Of a stretch of DNA of 46,347 nt, positions 15,404 to 23,816 are shown piece after piece. The notes under the pieces are model-generated. The model was not told the DNA's origin. It searched no databases and worked only from the letters and a program-made list of their open reading frames with translations. The stretch comes from an uncultured Ruminococcus sp. GTDB taxonomy: Bacteria; Bacillota; Clostridia; Oscillospirales; Acutalibacteraceae. Position numbers and translations under genes: made by a program. Within the stretch, counting starts at the first letter, position 1. Every line of letters begins with the position of its first letter. The DNA lies in NCBI GenBank assembly GCA_902798365.1, contig CADBWP010000028.1, positions 1-46,347 on the forward strand, given 5' to 3'.

Positions 15404-18304
15404 ATGAAAGCTTGTAAAAAGGTTGTTGCGGTATTGTTATCGCTGCTGACGCTTCTGTCTGCCGCGTCCTTTGCGGCGGGGGCGATCACGTTTGAAAAGG
15501 ACGGCAATTTCTATTATCTGCGGTCGCACACGCCCACCACGGGAGACATCAACGTGCTTGTGGTAAGGGTCGGCTTTGCGGATTATCCGGTTGATGATGA
15601 AATGTATCCTGCCGACAGCGAGGAAACCATAGCGTCGTTTTTTGACGGCTCGCCCGACAGCATAAACGGGTTTTACCAAATCTCGTCCTACGGCAAGCTG
15701 CGCATGAGCTGCGACACGATCTTCACCTACAACGCGATGTATGACCGCAGGGAGTATGATGAAGAGAACTCAGACGCGATGTCCTCTCCCGAAGGCCTGA
15801 TGCTCGAGGCGTTCACCGCGTTTGACGGCGAGATCGATTTTGACAAATACGACAGCGACGGCGACGGATACCTTGACGTGGTCTGCTTTGATTACGCGGG
15901 TCCCACAAGCAGTTACGCATCCACCTGGTGGCCGCATGTAGACACGGCGGGCGACCTTGAATATGCCGGCAAAAAGGTGGATACATATACCTTCCTTAAA
16001 AACTTTGACGACGCGGGCTCCGAGGTTTTTATCCATGAATTCGGGCATATCTTCGGCGCAGCGGATTACTACTCCACCATGAACACCACACACCAAACCA
16101 TCATGTCGTGGGATATGATGTGCTCCAACGTCGGAGATCACGACGGCTTTACCAAGTGGAGCTACGGCTGGCTGGGTGACGACGACATCGAGTACGTTGA
16201 AAAATCAACCGAAGACAAAACCGTGACGCTGGCGCCCATTGAGACCGATTTGGGCGACGGCAAAAAAATAGCCGTGGTGGCGCCCTCAATAGACCGTTCA
16301 AACGCCTTTTTTAACGAGTACTTTCTTGTGGAGTACGACAGCGGCATAAAAAACAACGCCTCTGCCTTTGAAAAATACGGTGTTGAGCCGGGCTTCAGGA
16401 TCTTTCACGTTATCGCAGACACCGCCTTTGTCTCTCCCGATGAAATCATAGATTATACACATGACAATACAGAGCTTCGCTGCTGTCTGATTCACAACGT
16501 TAAAAACGAGGACAAATTCCCCGTAGAATCGTATTTTAAAGACAGCATATACAGAGAAGGCGATTCACTCACTCCCGAGGGCTGGCCTAACACGGGTATG
16601 CTTGCGGACGGCGTATATAACGGACTGTTCACGGGAATAAGCTTCACCGATTTTGTAACCGGCGACAACCCGTCGTTCAAGGTTAGCTTTTCGGACGAGC
16701 CCGTGTCCGACGAGCCCGTTGAGCTGACGCTTTCCTACGGAGAGCTCGGTGCCGACATGAAAATGACCGTAACGGGCGACAAGCCGCTCACCTGTGTTTC
16801 GCCCGATAAGGATAACGCTCCCTATCTGCTTGACGGCGACGGCAACAGGTTTCCGCTTGAGATGAAAAACGCGGACACCGGTGTGTATAACTTCACCCTT
16901 TATTATCAGCTCAATTATCCCACCATATCGCCCGACACCGAATACACCCTTGTTATTCCCGAGGGCAACCTTAAATACGGCTACAACAAAACCGTCCCCG
17001 AGTTCCGTCAGACGGTAAGATCCTCTCATTTCTTCTCTCCCGAGGCTATCGCAATCGTAAAGGCAGCCCCCCGCGGTTACACGCGCTCCACATTATTTGC
17101 CGTGACCGACAGCACCTACGGCATGATCTATGTGCCCATGTACAACGATACCTTACGCTGCCGCTTTGACGAATACAACCTCAACGGCGAAAGGGTATCG
17201 GGCTTTGAGTTTGAGCTTCCCGACTACAACACAACAAACAGCACGGTCTATAAGTGCATTGTAAGAACGCTCAACGACGGCAATTTCGCCCTTGAGCTCT
17301 GCACAATGGACAACACCTATTTTGTAAAGATCGACGGCAGCGGAAACATCCTCAGCGATGTGTATTCCGTTACGGACAACGCCGTATATGGTTATTCCGA
17401 CTCGGTGTTCCAAATTGATTTTGACCTGTACAAGAACGGACTCTGCGCCAACCTCTATTCATCATCAGATCACAGGTATCTGTTTTTGAGCATAGACTTT
17501 GAGAACGCTCCCAAGTTTGAATACGATGACAGCTTTAAAAAATATTATTCCATAGACAGCGATACCTATATGGTTTCAAAAAGCGCGGACGGCAAAGACT
17601 GTCTGTATGCCTACGACGCCTCGGATGAGCTTTTGTTCACATGGGAGGTACCCGAGAATAAAACAATAGTCGGCGTCTTTGAGGATGACGGCAAAATATT
17701 TGTCCTGTATTACTACTATGACAAAAGCAAAATCGCTCACGTGATGAAGGCGCTTTTTGACAGGGACGGCACGCTGACAGAGGAAACCGACATAACCGAC
17801 GACGGAGAGCAGGCGACGCGTGAAATGTTTGTAAAAGCTGTTTCAACCGGCTCGGGCTATTATTCGGAGATAACGAACAGGCGCAGAAATAAGCTCCTTG
17901 CCTTTGACTCCGACTGGAAATACAAGGGCGAGATCGACCTCGGCGGCTACGACGATCCCGTTATAGTCGGAGTTTGCGGATTGTACGAGAGAACCGAATA
18001 CATAGACGGCGTGGGAATGGCAAACATCATTTTCCGCTTTAATGTGGGCGACTTTGAGATCGTGCCCGCCCGCGAGTCGGCTCTGCTGGGTGACGCGGAC
18101 GGCGACGGAAGCATCACCATAAATGACGCAACCCTCATTCAAAGAGCGTCGATAGATCTTGCAGAGCTTGACGACTTGCATACGCTGCTAGCCGACGTAA
18201 ACGGCGACGGCAGGGTCTCTATTCTCGACGTTACATGGGTGCAGAAATACCTTGCGGAATACAAGCTGCCGTACAAGATCGGCAGACCGGTTGAAAGCGC
18301 ATGA
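15404..18304 (+). CDS. Secreted M6-type metalloprotease with C-terminal dockerin
   Basis: The 966-residue protein starts with a signal peptide (about 1-27, KACKK then a hydrophobic stretch ending near AAGA). The catalytic region carries the zinc motif HEFGH at residues 211-215 followed by IFGAADYY, as in immune inhibitor A/M6 peptidases, and MSWDMMC (about 234-240) as a likely Met-turn. An Asp-rich YDSDGDGYLD near residue 150 may bind calcium. The large middle part (about 430-880) is beta-rich with no motif I recognise. Two dockerin type I repeats close the protein (DADGDGSITINDATLIQR and DVNGDGRVSILDVTWVQK, about 897-955), which should bind a cohesin on a scaffold or cell surface. The start at 15404 is preferred over 15395 because AAAAAGGATGG then has correct spacing. 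Confidence 0.9.
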   Translation: MKACKKVVAVLLSLLTLLSAASFAAGAITFEKDGNFYYLRSHTPTTGDINVLVVRVGFADYPVDDEMYPADSEETIASFFDGSPDSINGFYQISSYGKLRMSCDTIFTYNAMYDRREYDEENSDAMSSPEGLMLEAFTAFDGEIDFDKYDSDGDGYLDVVCFDYAGPTSSYASTWWPHVDTAGDLEYAGKKVDTYTFLKNFDDAGSEVFIHEFGHIFGAADYYSTMNTTHQTIMSWDMMCSNVGDHDGFTKWSYGWLGDDDIEYVEKSTEDKTVTLAPIETDLGDGKKIAVVAPSIDRSNAFFNEYFLVEYDSGIKNNASAFEKYGVEPGFRIFHVIADTAFVSPDEIIDYTHDNTELRCCLIHNVKNEDKFPVESYFKDSIYREGDSLTPEGWPNTGMLADGVYNGLFTGISFTDFVTGDNPSFKVSFSDEPVSDEPVELTLSYGELGADMKMTVTGDKPLTCVSPDKDNAPYLLDGDGNRFPLEMKNADTGVYNFTLYYQLNYPTISPDTEYTLVIPEGNLKYGYNKTVPEFRQTVRSSHFFSPEAIAIVKAAPRGYTRSTLFAVTDSTYGMIYVPMYNDTLRCRFDEYNLNGERVSGFEFELPDYNTTNSTVYKCIVRTLNDGNFALELCTMDNTYFVKIDGSGNILSDVYSVTDNAVYGYSDSVFQIDFDLYKNGLCANLYSSSDHRYLFLSIDFENAPKFEYDDSFKKYYSIDSDTYMVSKSADGKDCLYAYDASDELLFTWEVPENKTIVGVFEDDGKIFVLYYYYDKSKIAHVMKALFDRDGTLTEETDITDDGEQATREMFVKAVSTGSGYYSEITNRRRNKLLAFDSDWKYKGEIDLGGYDDPVIVGVCGLYERTEYIDGVGMANIIFRFNVGDFEIVPARESALLGDADGDGSITINDATLIQRASIDLAELDDLHTLLADVNGDGRVSILDVTWVQKYLAEYKLPYKIGRPVESA

Positions 18305-18440
18305 CAGAGTATAGAGCATAGAGCTTAGAGTATAGAGCATAGAGTCGGTCGGGAAGAAGGCTTTGCTTAGGCGAGGACTTTTCTTCCCGACCGGTATTTT
18401 AGTGAACAATGAACGGTGAATGGTGAATAATTGAAAGAAA
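18305..18440. repeat. Short tandem words plus 13-bp arm hairpin
   Basis: After the protease stop comes a degenerate array of TAGAGCATAGAG/TAGAGTATAGAG words (18306-18343), then a perfect 13-bp inverted repeat CGGTCGGGAAGAA ... TTCTTCCCGACCG (about 18346-18393) that may terminate transcription, then GAACAATGAACGGTGAATGG as at 10160. The arms match the pheT terminator and fragments at 10192 and 21710. Confidence 0.75.
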
Positions 18441-18442
18441 CT

Positions 18443-18458
18443 GTTCCTTATAAGGAAC
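18443..18458. other. 16-bp perfect palindrome
   Basis: GTTCCTTATAAGGAAC reads the same on both strands and lies 25 bp before the start codon of the broken GNAT gene. It could be an operator or a repeat remnant. Confidence 0.4.
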
Positions 18459-18483
18459 AATACTTGCCGTGAGGTGATTTGTT

Positions 18484-18743
18484 ATGATAGAAACCGAAAG
18501 ACTGATTCTTCGTCCGTTCGTGCCGGGCGACGCCGAGGATGTGTTTGAATACCTGCAAAGCCCTGCCGTCAACTGCTTTTGTCCATGAGGCTCGGCTCGG
18601 TTGACGAGGCGCGGGACATGATAGCAAAGCGCCGCGAGGACTTTTTTAAGGAGTTTGTCTCCTTTGTGAACAACCCCGACGGTACCCCGCACTACGAAAA
18701 CACCTATCAGTACGCTATACTTAAAAAGGAATGGGACAATTAA
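18484..18743 (+). pseudogene. GNAT acetyltransferase remnant
   Basis: The frame opens with MIETERLILRPFVPGDAEDV, the classic start of RimJ-type GNAT N-acetyltransferases, behind a good GAGGTG ribosome site, but hits TGA at 18586-18588 after 34 codons. In the +1 frame coding sense resumes at about 18584 (MRLGSVDEARDMIAKRR) and runs to TAA at 18741-18743, ending YENTYQYAILKKEWDN, which looks like a GNAT C-terminus. The combined product of about 86 residues is only half a normal GNAT, so the gene has both a frameshift and an internal deletion. It is not expected to be functional. Confidence 0.75.
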
Positions 18744-18746
18744 ATC

Positions 18747-18812
18747 AGCAGCCCCAATCGGCAACGCCTTTATCCAAAATCGGCGCCGCCGCGTTGAACG
18801 GGCTGCTTTTTC
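18747..18812 (+). terminator. Hairpin terminator after GNAT remnant
   Basis: AGCAGCCC (18747-18754) pairs with GGGCTGCT (18800-18807), with an inner CAACGC/GCGTTG stem, followed by TTTTTC. Confidence 0.65.
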
Positions 18813-18839
18813 GACTACAAAACACGGGCAAATTGTATA

Positions 18840-18868
18840 TTGCTTTTGTGCCGAAACTATGCTATATT
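18840..18868 (+). promoter_or_regulatory. Promoter for HAD phosphatase gene
   Basis: TTGCTT at 18840-18845 and TATATT at 18863-18868, 17-bp spacer. Confidence 0.6.
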
Positions 18869-18906
18869 ATAGTACGTTAAAGACAAAGAAAACGGAGGAA
18901 TGAAAG

Positions 18907-20049
18907 ATGGAAACAAAAAAGAAAAACCCCGCAACAGCATGGAAGATAGTATCGGCGACCCTTGCCGTGTCGCTTATCGCCGTGTCGTGCACATGGGCGA
19001 TCACCGCCAACAGCGGTCAGTCCGCTCCCGCCTCAGGCACAGCTGCCACTCAGTCTGTGACCGAAACGGCAGCGTCCGATACAAGCGCCGATCATCTTAA
19101 TATGTGGACAGAGACCGCACCCCTTAAGGCAGAGCTCACAGATTACATGAAGTCGATAACCGACGAAGGCTCCGCAGAGTATATCCCCGTTGAGGATCGC
19201 ATTGCGGTGTTCGATATGGACGGAACTCTGTGCTGCGAGACCGATCCCGGCTATTTTGACCACAAGCTGCTCTATCACCGCGTTACCGAGGATCCCGATT
19301 ACAAGGACAAGGCGAGCGCCGAGGAGAAAGAGACCGCGGCAATCATAAAAGAATACTTTGACACGGGAAAGTACCCCGAGGGCTTGGACGTTAAGCACGG
19401 CAAGGCTGTTGCTTCCGCCTTTAAGGGCATGACCCCCGAAGAATTTGACGCCTATGTCAAGGCATACAGAGATCAGCCTGCCCAGGGCTACAACGGCATG
19501 ACTAACGGTCAGGCGTTCTATCAGCCCATGCTCCAGGTAGTCAGCTATTTGCAGAAGAACGACTTTACCGTATATATCATCAGCGGCACCGACCGCCTCA
19601 TCACGCGCGGACTTGTTGACGGTGTTATAGATATTCCGCTTGGTCACATGATAGGCTCGGACGAAAGCTTTGTTGCAAGCAATCAGGGCGACGCCGACGG
19701 GCTCAAATACACCTTCTCAAAGGACGACAAGCTCATCACGGGCGGCGATTTTATCATAAAGAACCTCAAGATGAACAAGGTCAGCGTTATCGAGAGAGAG
19801 ATCGGCAAGCAGCCGGTGCTCTGCTTCGGCAACAGCTCGGGCGACGAGGCGATGGCAAACTACACCATCAACAACAACAAATACAGAAGCGGCGCGTATA
19901 TGCTGTGCTGCGACGACCTCAAGCGCGAGAACGGCAACACCGAAAAGGCTGACAAAATGCGCGCAAGCTGTGAAAAGAACGGCTACACCGCAGTTTCGAT
20001 GAAGGACGACTGGACGACCATCTACGGCAACGGCGTTACAAGAAAGTAA
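18907..20049 (+). CDS. Exported HAD-family phosphatase
   Basis: This 380-residue protein has an N-terminal signal or anchor (about 12-33) with a possible lipobox around IAVSC, then a Ser/Thr/Ala-rich linker, then a HAD hydrolase domain of the phosphoserine phosphatase-like group. Motif I is VFDMDGTL (about residues 100-107, two catalytic Asp), motif II YIISGTDR near residue 224, and motif IV FGNSSGDEAMA near residue 303. It probably removes phosphate from a small substrate outside the membrane; the substrate is unknown. The ATG at 18907 follows GGAGG. It is monocistronic, with a repeat element starting 3 bp after its stop and then a bidirectional terminator. Confidence 0.85.
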   Translation: METKKKNPATAWKIVSATLAVSLIAVSCTWAITANSGQSAPASGTAATQSVTETAASDTSADHLNMWTETAPLKAELTDYMKSITDEGSAEYIPVEDRIAVFDMDGTLCCETDPGYFDHKLLYHRVTEDPDYKDKASAEEKETAAIIKEYFDTGKYPEGLDVKHGKAVASAFKGMTPEEFDAYVKAYRDQPAQGYNGMTNGQAFYQPMLQVVSYLQKNDFTVYIISGTDRLITRGLVDGVIDIPLGHMIGSDESFVASNQGDADGLKYTFSKDDKLITGGDFIIKNLKMNKVSVIEREIGKQPVLCFGNSSGDEAMANYTINNNKYRSGAYMLCCDDLKRENGNTEKADKMRASCEKNGYTAVSMKDDWTTIYGNGVTRK

Positions 20050-20051
20050 TA

Positions 20052-20163
20052 AAGGCAACACCGCACAATTCAAGGCGCACGGCTTGCTTGAATATTATTC
20101 CGTCAGCTTGCCCAAAAAATCTTACTGTGCAATCCGCACACCTGAATTATGCGGTATTGCCTT
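20052..20163. mobile_element. MITE-like inverted-repeat element, copy 1 (112 bp)
   Basis: The left end AAGGCAACACCGCACAAT and the right end (reverse complement AAGGCAATACCGCATAAT) form 21-bp terminal inverted repeats with two mismatches, and the complementarity continues imperfectly inward. Related copies lie at 26173-26335 and 31580-31685. No transposase is encoded, so it would need one supplied in trans. Confidence 0.75.
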
Positions 20164-20217
20164 AAAAAAGCAGGTATCAAGCGCCGAAAGGCATTTGATA
20201 CCTGTGTTTTTTGTTTT
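20164..20217. terminator. Bidirectional terminator
   Basis: A perfect 10-bp stem CAGGTATCAA/TTGATACCTG (20171-20180 and 20195-20204) has an A-run on the left and TGTTTTTTGTTTT on the right. It serves the HAD phosphatase on the plus strand and the convergent transporter on the minus strand. Confidence 0.8.
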
Positions 20218-20239
20218 ATATCAGGCTGCTCGCCGACGC

Positions 20240-21601
20240 TTATTTTCCCGAAGGGATCAAGCCCATGATGAACACGAACAGCATCAGCACCGGCAGCACG
20301 TATTTAAAGTAATACACCAGTCCGCGCCGCAGTTTGATTCCCTTGCCTGTGTTTGCCTCGGCAAGAAAACTGTCAAAGCCCCAGCCGGCTTTGAGCGTGC
20401 AGAACAGCAGGAACACTATTGAGCCGCCCGGAAGCAGCAGATTGCTCACGGCAAAATCCTCCATGTCGAGAATGTTCATGCCGAAAAGGCTGACGCCCGA
20501 CAGCAGGTTGAAGCCCAGCACGCACGGTATGCTTCCTATCAGCACAACGGCGCAGTTTATCAGGGTGGATTTTTTGCGCGAGATCCCAAAATTATCCATA
20601 CAGCTCGATATAAGGTTCTCAAACACCGCGCTCAGGGTGGAGAAGCTTGCAAAGCTCATAAACAGGAAGAACAGCGTGCCCCATATCCTGCCGAACGGCA
20701 TGTTTATGAATATTTTGGGCAAAGCCGAGAATACCAGCGACGGACCCTCGGCAGGCGTTACGTTGTAGGTAAAGCAGGCAGGGAATATTATAAGTCCGCT
20801 CATTATCGCCACAAAGGTGTCCAGCACCGTAATGCGCACAGCCTCGCTCGTAAGCGTGTTGTCCTTTGACATATAGCTGCCGAAGATCTGCATGGAGCCA
20901 ATGCCCACGCTCAGCGTAAAGAACGCCTGGCTCATTGCCGAGGAGATTATGTTTATAAACCCGACCCTTTCAAGCGACGAAAAATCGGGCAGCAGGTAAA
21001 AGCTCAGTCCTTCTCCCGCACCGCTCAAAAACAGGCTGTTGACAGCCAGCACGACGATAAGCCCCAGCAGGGCGATCATCATCCACTTGGAAATGCGCTC
21101 CAAGCCATTTTTTATGCCGCCTGCGCACACGGCAAAGCCGAGTATGACGTTAATCGCCATAAACAAAAGCATTTCGGCGGGATTTGCCAGCATATCGTTA
21201 AAAACGCCGTCCGCCTGCTCGGTGGTTACCCCGACAAAGGCTCCGAAGCCGAACTTGCAGGCGTAATCCACCATCCAGCCTGCTACGCAGGTGTAAAACA
21301 TCATCAGCAGATAACAGCCGCCAAGTCCTGCCCAGCCGTGAATGTGCCATTTGCTGCCCCTTGGCTCAAGCGTTTTGTACGCCTTAACAAGGCTTTTGCG
21401 GCTTGCCCTGCCCAGCGAAAGCTCCAGCACAAGTATGGGGATACCCATTATTGCCAGAAAGAACAGATATATCAAAACAAACAGACCGCCGCCGTTTTTT
21501 CCTGCGACGTAAGGAAACTTCCAGACGTTTCCTATACCGATAGCGCAGCCGGCGCTCACTAAAATAAACCCAAGCCGCGACTTAAAGCTTTCCCTTTCCA
21601 T
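20240..21601 (-). CDS. Sodium-dependent neurotransmitter-symporter family transporter
   Basis: The 453-residue membrane protein has about 11-12 hydrophobic segments and the hallmark first helix SAGCAIGIGNVWKFPYVAGKNGGG (residues about 16-39), which forms the Na+ and substrate site in the NSS/SLC6 family (LeuT, Tyt1). Prokaryotic members import amino acids with Na+; the substrate here is unknown. The start at 21601 (MERESFKSR) lies behind GGGAGA; a longer frame begins at 21634 without a better ribosome site and overlaps the promoter. It is transcribed alone from its own promoter and converges on the HAD gene at a shared terminator. Confidence 0.9.
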   Translation of the reverse strand: MERESFKSRLGFILVSAGCAIGIGNVWKFPYVAGKNGGGLFVLIYLFFLAIMGIPILVLELSLGRASRKSLVKAYKTLEPRGSKWHIHGWAGLGGCYLLMMFYTCVAGWMVDYACKFGFGAFVGVTTEQADGVFNDMLANPAEMLLFMAINVILGFAVCAGGIKNGLERISKWMMIALLGLIVVLAVNSLFLSGAGEGLSFYLLPDFSSLERVGFINIISSAMSQAFFTLSVGIGSMQIFGSYMSKDNTLTSEAVRITVLDTFVAIMSGLIIFPACFTYNVTPAEGPSLVFSALPKIFINMPFGRIWGTLFFLFMSFASFSTLSAVFENLISSCMDNFGISRKKSTLINCAVVLIGSIPCVLGFNLLSGVSLFGMNILDMEDFAVSNLLLPGGSIVFLLFCTLKAGWGFDSFLAEANTGKGIKLRRGLVYYFKYVLPVLMLFVFIMGLIPSGK

Positions 21602-21633
21602 AACCGTCTCCCGTCTATATTGATTCCGATACA

Positions 21634-21662
21634 ATTATAAATAAAACCGCCGCAAAATGCAA
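21634..21662 (-). promoter_or_regulatory. Promoter for NSS transporter gene
   Basis: On the minus strand TTGCAT (21657-21662) and TATAAT (21634-21639), 17-bp spacer. Confidence 0.8.
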
Positions 21663-21675
21663 TATATATATTTTT

Positions 21676-21790
21676 TAATTGAGAATGGAGAATTGAAGAA
21701 TTGAGAATTTCGGTCGGGCAGATATATTTGCTTGGAAGAAGGGCTTGGCTCCCGACTGTATCAATACTGTGCGAATCTTCCGGAATTTAT
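21676..21790. repeat. Partial copy of dispersed repeat
   Basis: GAATTGAGAATTTCGGTCGGGCAGATA followed by GGCTCCCGACTGTATCAATACTGTGCGAA corresponds to one arm of the family seen at 1-45 and, inverted, 10440-10510. The other half is missing. Confidence 0.6.
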
Positions 21791-21888
21791 GGGGTTGCCC
21801 GTCGGGTCGTTAATAATTGTTTTGTGAATTCGGCTACACCTGACCTTTGATGTGTAAGTATAGCTACAAACAGGCAGTATATTGCATA

Positions 21889-21917
21889 TTGTATCCGCCG
21901 CAAAAAAGTGCTATTAT
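21889..21917 (+). promoter_or_regulatory. Promoter for DUF3592 gene
   Basis: TTGTAT at 21889-21894 and TATTAT at 21912-21917, 17-bp spacer. Confidence 0.55.
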
Positions 21918-21969
21918 ACAGTTACCGAAGCAAAACGTTAAAAAATTCAAATAAAGAGAGGTAATTGCA

Positions 21970-23010
21970 ATGTTAGGTTCGTTCAAGGGTATTCCACTCA
22001 AAATCTTTGCCGCTGTTCTCGGTCTGATCGCGCTGGGCGCGGGAATTTATGTTTCCTTTTTTCAGACGGCGGGCTTTGAAACCACAACAGCCGTCATCAC
22101 GTCCATTGAAGAGGATCCAAACTACATTCCCGACCCGAACACCGCGAATGATAAGCAGTACATCGCCACCATCCGCTATACGGTCGATGGAAAGAACTAC
22201 ACCCAAACGCTCGATTCCTATGCTCCCGACTACGAGGTAGGCAAGGAGATCGAGGTGAAGTACGATCCCAAAAACCCCGGCACCGTTCACTCCACACCGG
22301 TATTCGGCTATATTATAATGGCTGCCGGATGCGTGGTACTCCTGATCGTTGTTGTATGGACGGTAAAGGATAAGAAATCCGTGAAGGAGTTGAAGGAAAC
22401 GCGCGGCGAAACCGTGTATCTGCCCTCGGAAAAGGGCGAACAGCGCACGCTCTACTTCAAGACCGATCTGGGCACACCCAAGTACGGCCATCAGATAGAG
22501 GACAAAAACCGCAAAGTTCTGTACGAAGCCAAGATGACTAAGTTCACCATGACAAGCCCCTACGGCTTTGACTTTATCGACCACGAGCACAACACCGTAA
22601 CTCCGCACCTTGTCGGTCACGAGGAGGAAACCGACTGGAACTCCCTGCTGCTCGACAACCATTACACCTTCAAGCTCGACGGCGAGGACATCTGGAAGCA
22701 CCTCAAGCGCAACGGAATCACCGTTGAATCAAAACTCGCGCTTAACAACACCGTGACCTCGGCTTATCGCATACTCCGCGACGGCAGAGAGATCGCCGCA
22801 ATGGAAGCCACAAGCAAGTATGTTCACGAGGAGGACGAGGCGGAGCACAAGGTAGCCTCAAAGATACCCGTTCGCGGCTTCTACCGCATAAGCACCGCCG
22901 AGAAGAACCTTGACCTTCTGTTTACGGTCATCCTCGCCTTCGCACGCAGCGGAGCGGCTGACGACAGAGGCGGCAGAATGGGTATGCTCAAGGGCACGCT
23001 TAAGGGTTGA
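21970..23010 (+). CDS. DUF3592 domain-containing membrane protein
   Basis: This 346-residue protein has two membrane segments (about 10-32 and 113-135) enclosing an extracytoplasmic domain with the DUF3592 pattern: a variable start TTAVITSIEE, a middle YIATIRYTVDGKNYT, and a conserved end VGKEIEVKYDPKNPGTVHS. The 210-residue cytoplasmic part after the second helix has no motif I can name; it contains GTPKYGHQIEDKNRKVLYEA and resembles LURP/Tubby-like lipid-associated folds only in general beta character, which is not enough to call. It has a good GAGAGGTAA ribosome site and its own promoter and terminator. Function unknown. Confidence 0.7.
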   Translation: MLGSFKGIPLKIFAAVLGLIALGAGIYVSFFQTAGFETTTAVITSIEEDPNYIPDPNTANDKQYIATIRYTVDGKNYTQTLDSYAPDYEVGKEIEVKYDPKNPGTVHSTPVFGYIIMAAGCVVLLIVVVWTVKDKKSVKELKETRGETVYLPSEKGEQRTLYFKTDLGTPKYGHQIEDKNRKVLYEAKMTKFTMTSPYGFDFIDHEHNTVTPHLVGHEEETDWNSLLLDNHYTFKLDGEDIWKHLKRNGITVESKLALNNTVTSAYRILRDGREIAAMEATSKYVHEEDEAEHKVASKIPVRGFYRISTAEKNLDLLFTVILAFARSGAADDRGGRMGMLKGTLKG

Positions 23011-23066
23011 CAGTCACTATATAACACAGATTAAACCGACAATAAGACACTACAAATCATAAAAGG

Positions 23067-23108
23067 CGGAAGGAAAGCAGCAAACGCTTTTCTTCCGTCA
23101 CTTTTTTT
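23067..23108 (+). terminator. Terminator after DUF3592 gene
   Basis: CGGAAGGAAAGC (23067-23078) pairs with GCTTTTCTTCCG (23086-23097), followed by TCACTTTTTTT. Confidence 0.8.
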
Positions 23109-23169
23109 GCGGCTTCTTGCTGCAAATCATTTTGAAACGCAAAAACGCAAAAACTGACCTTATCACGGC

Positions 23170-23198
23170 TTGAAAACCGCTGTTTTTTGTGTTATACT
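23170..23198 (+). promoter_or_regulatory. Promoter for TetR-vanX pair
   Basis: TTGAAA at 23170-23175 and TATACT at 23193-23198, 17-bp spacer, with a TG just before the -10. The TGTGTTATACT string is shared with the promoter of the second TetR gene at 31684-31711. Confidence 0.75.
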
Positions 23199-23219
23199 TT
23201 CATAAGGGAAGTGAGAATT

Positions 23220-23810
23220 ATGGCTGAAAAGAAAACAAACCGCCGCGCTCAAAAAACAAAGCAGGCGATTTTTACCGCGCTTGCAGAGCTTATGTGTGAC
23301 AAGGAGCTGCGGCATATCACCGTGCAGGATATTTCCGACAAGGCGGATATTCACCGCGTCACCTTTTACAAGCATTTTCTCGATATATATGACGTGTATG
23401 AGCAGCTCGAGACCATAATACTCAGCGACGTGGGCATGATAATAACCGAATACGGCGAAAAGACCTCGGAGGAGCTGTACCGCGCCGTTTTGAAATATAT
23501 TGCCGATCACCCGGCATACTGCAAGCTGGTGTTCAGTCCTCACAACACGGGCGTGCTCTATCAAAAGCTGCTCAAAATGTTTGATGGTGTTCGGCGGCTT
23601 GTGCTCACCGAGCAGCTCGGCGTCGACTTTTCGGACATCAATGCGGATACCGTCATCCGCTACCACGCCAACGGCTGCTTTTCGGTCATTTCCAACTGGG
23701 TTATGACGGGCTTTGAACAGCCGCAGAGCGCTATTATTCAAACGCTGTCGTGGCTTGACAAAAACGTGCAGGATTATCTTGGCTCACGGACAAAAAAGCA
23801 AGGCAGGTGA
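23220..23810 (+). CDS. TetR/AcrR family transcriptional regulator
   Basis: The 196-residue protein has an N-terminal TetR helix-turn-helix (about residues 12-60: KTKQAIFTALAELM, then ITVQDISDKADIHRVTFYKHF) and a C-terminal all-helical ligand/dimer domain of the kind annotated TetR_C_33-like. The ATG at 23220 lies behind AAGGGAAGTGAG; an upstream TTG/GTG start would include the promoter -10. It is followed after 6 bp by a VanX-type dipeptidase gene, so the two are probably cotranscribed, and the regulator may control its own operon. Ligand and operator are unknown. Confidence 0.85.
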   Translation: MAEKKTNRRAQKTKQAIFTALAELMCDKELRHITVQDISDKADIHRVTFYKHFLDIYDVYEQLETIILSDVGMIITEYGEKTSEELYRAVLKYIADHPAYCKLVFSPHNTGVLYQKLLKMFDGVRRLVLTEQLGVDFSDINADTVIRYHANGCFSVISNWVMTGFEQPQSAIIQTLSWLDKNVQDYLGSRTKKQGR

Positions 23811-23816
23811 CGCGTT

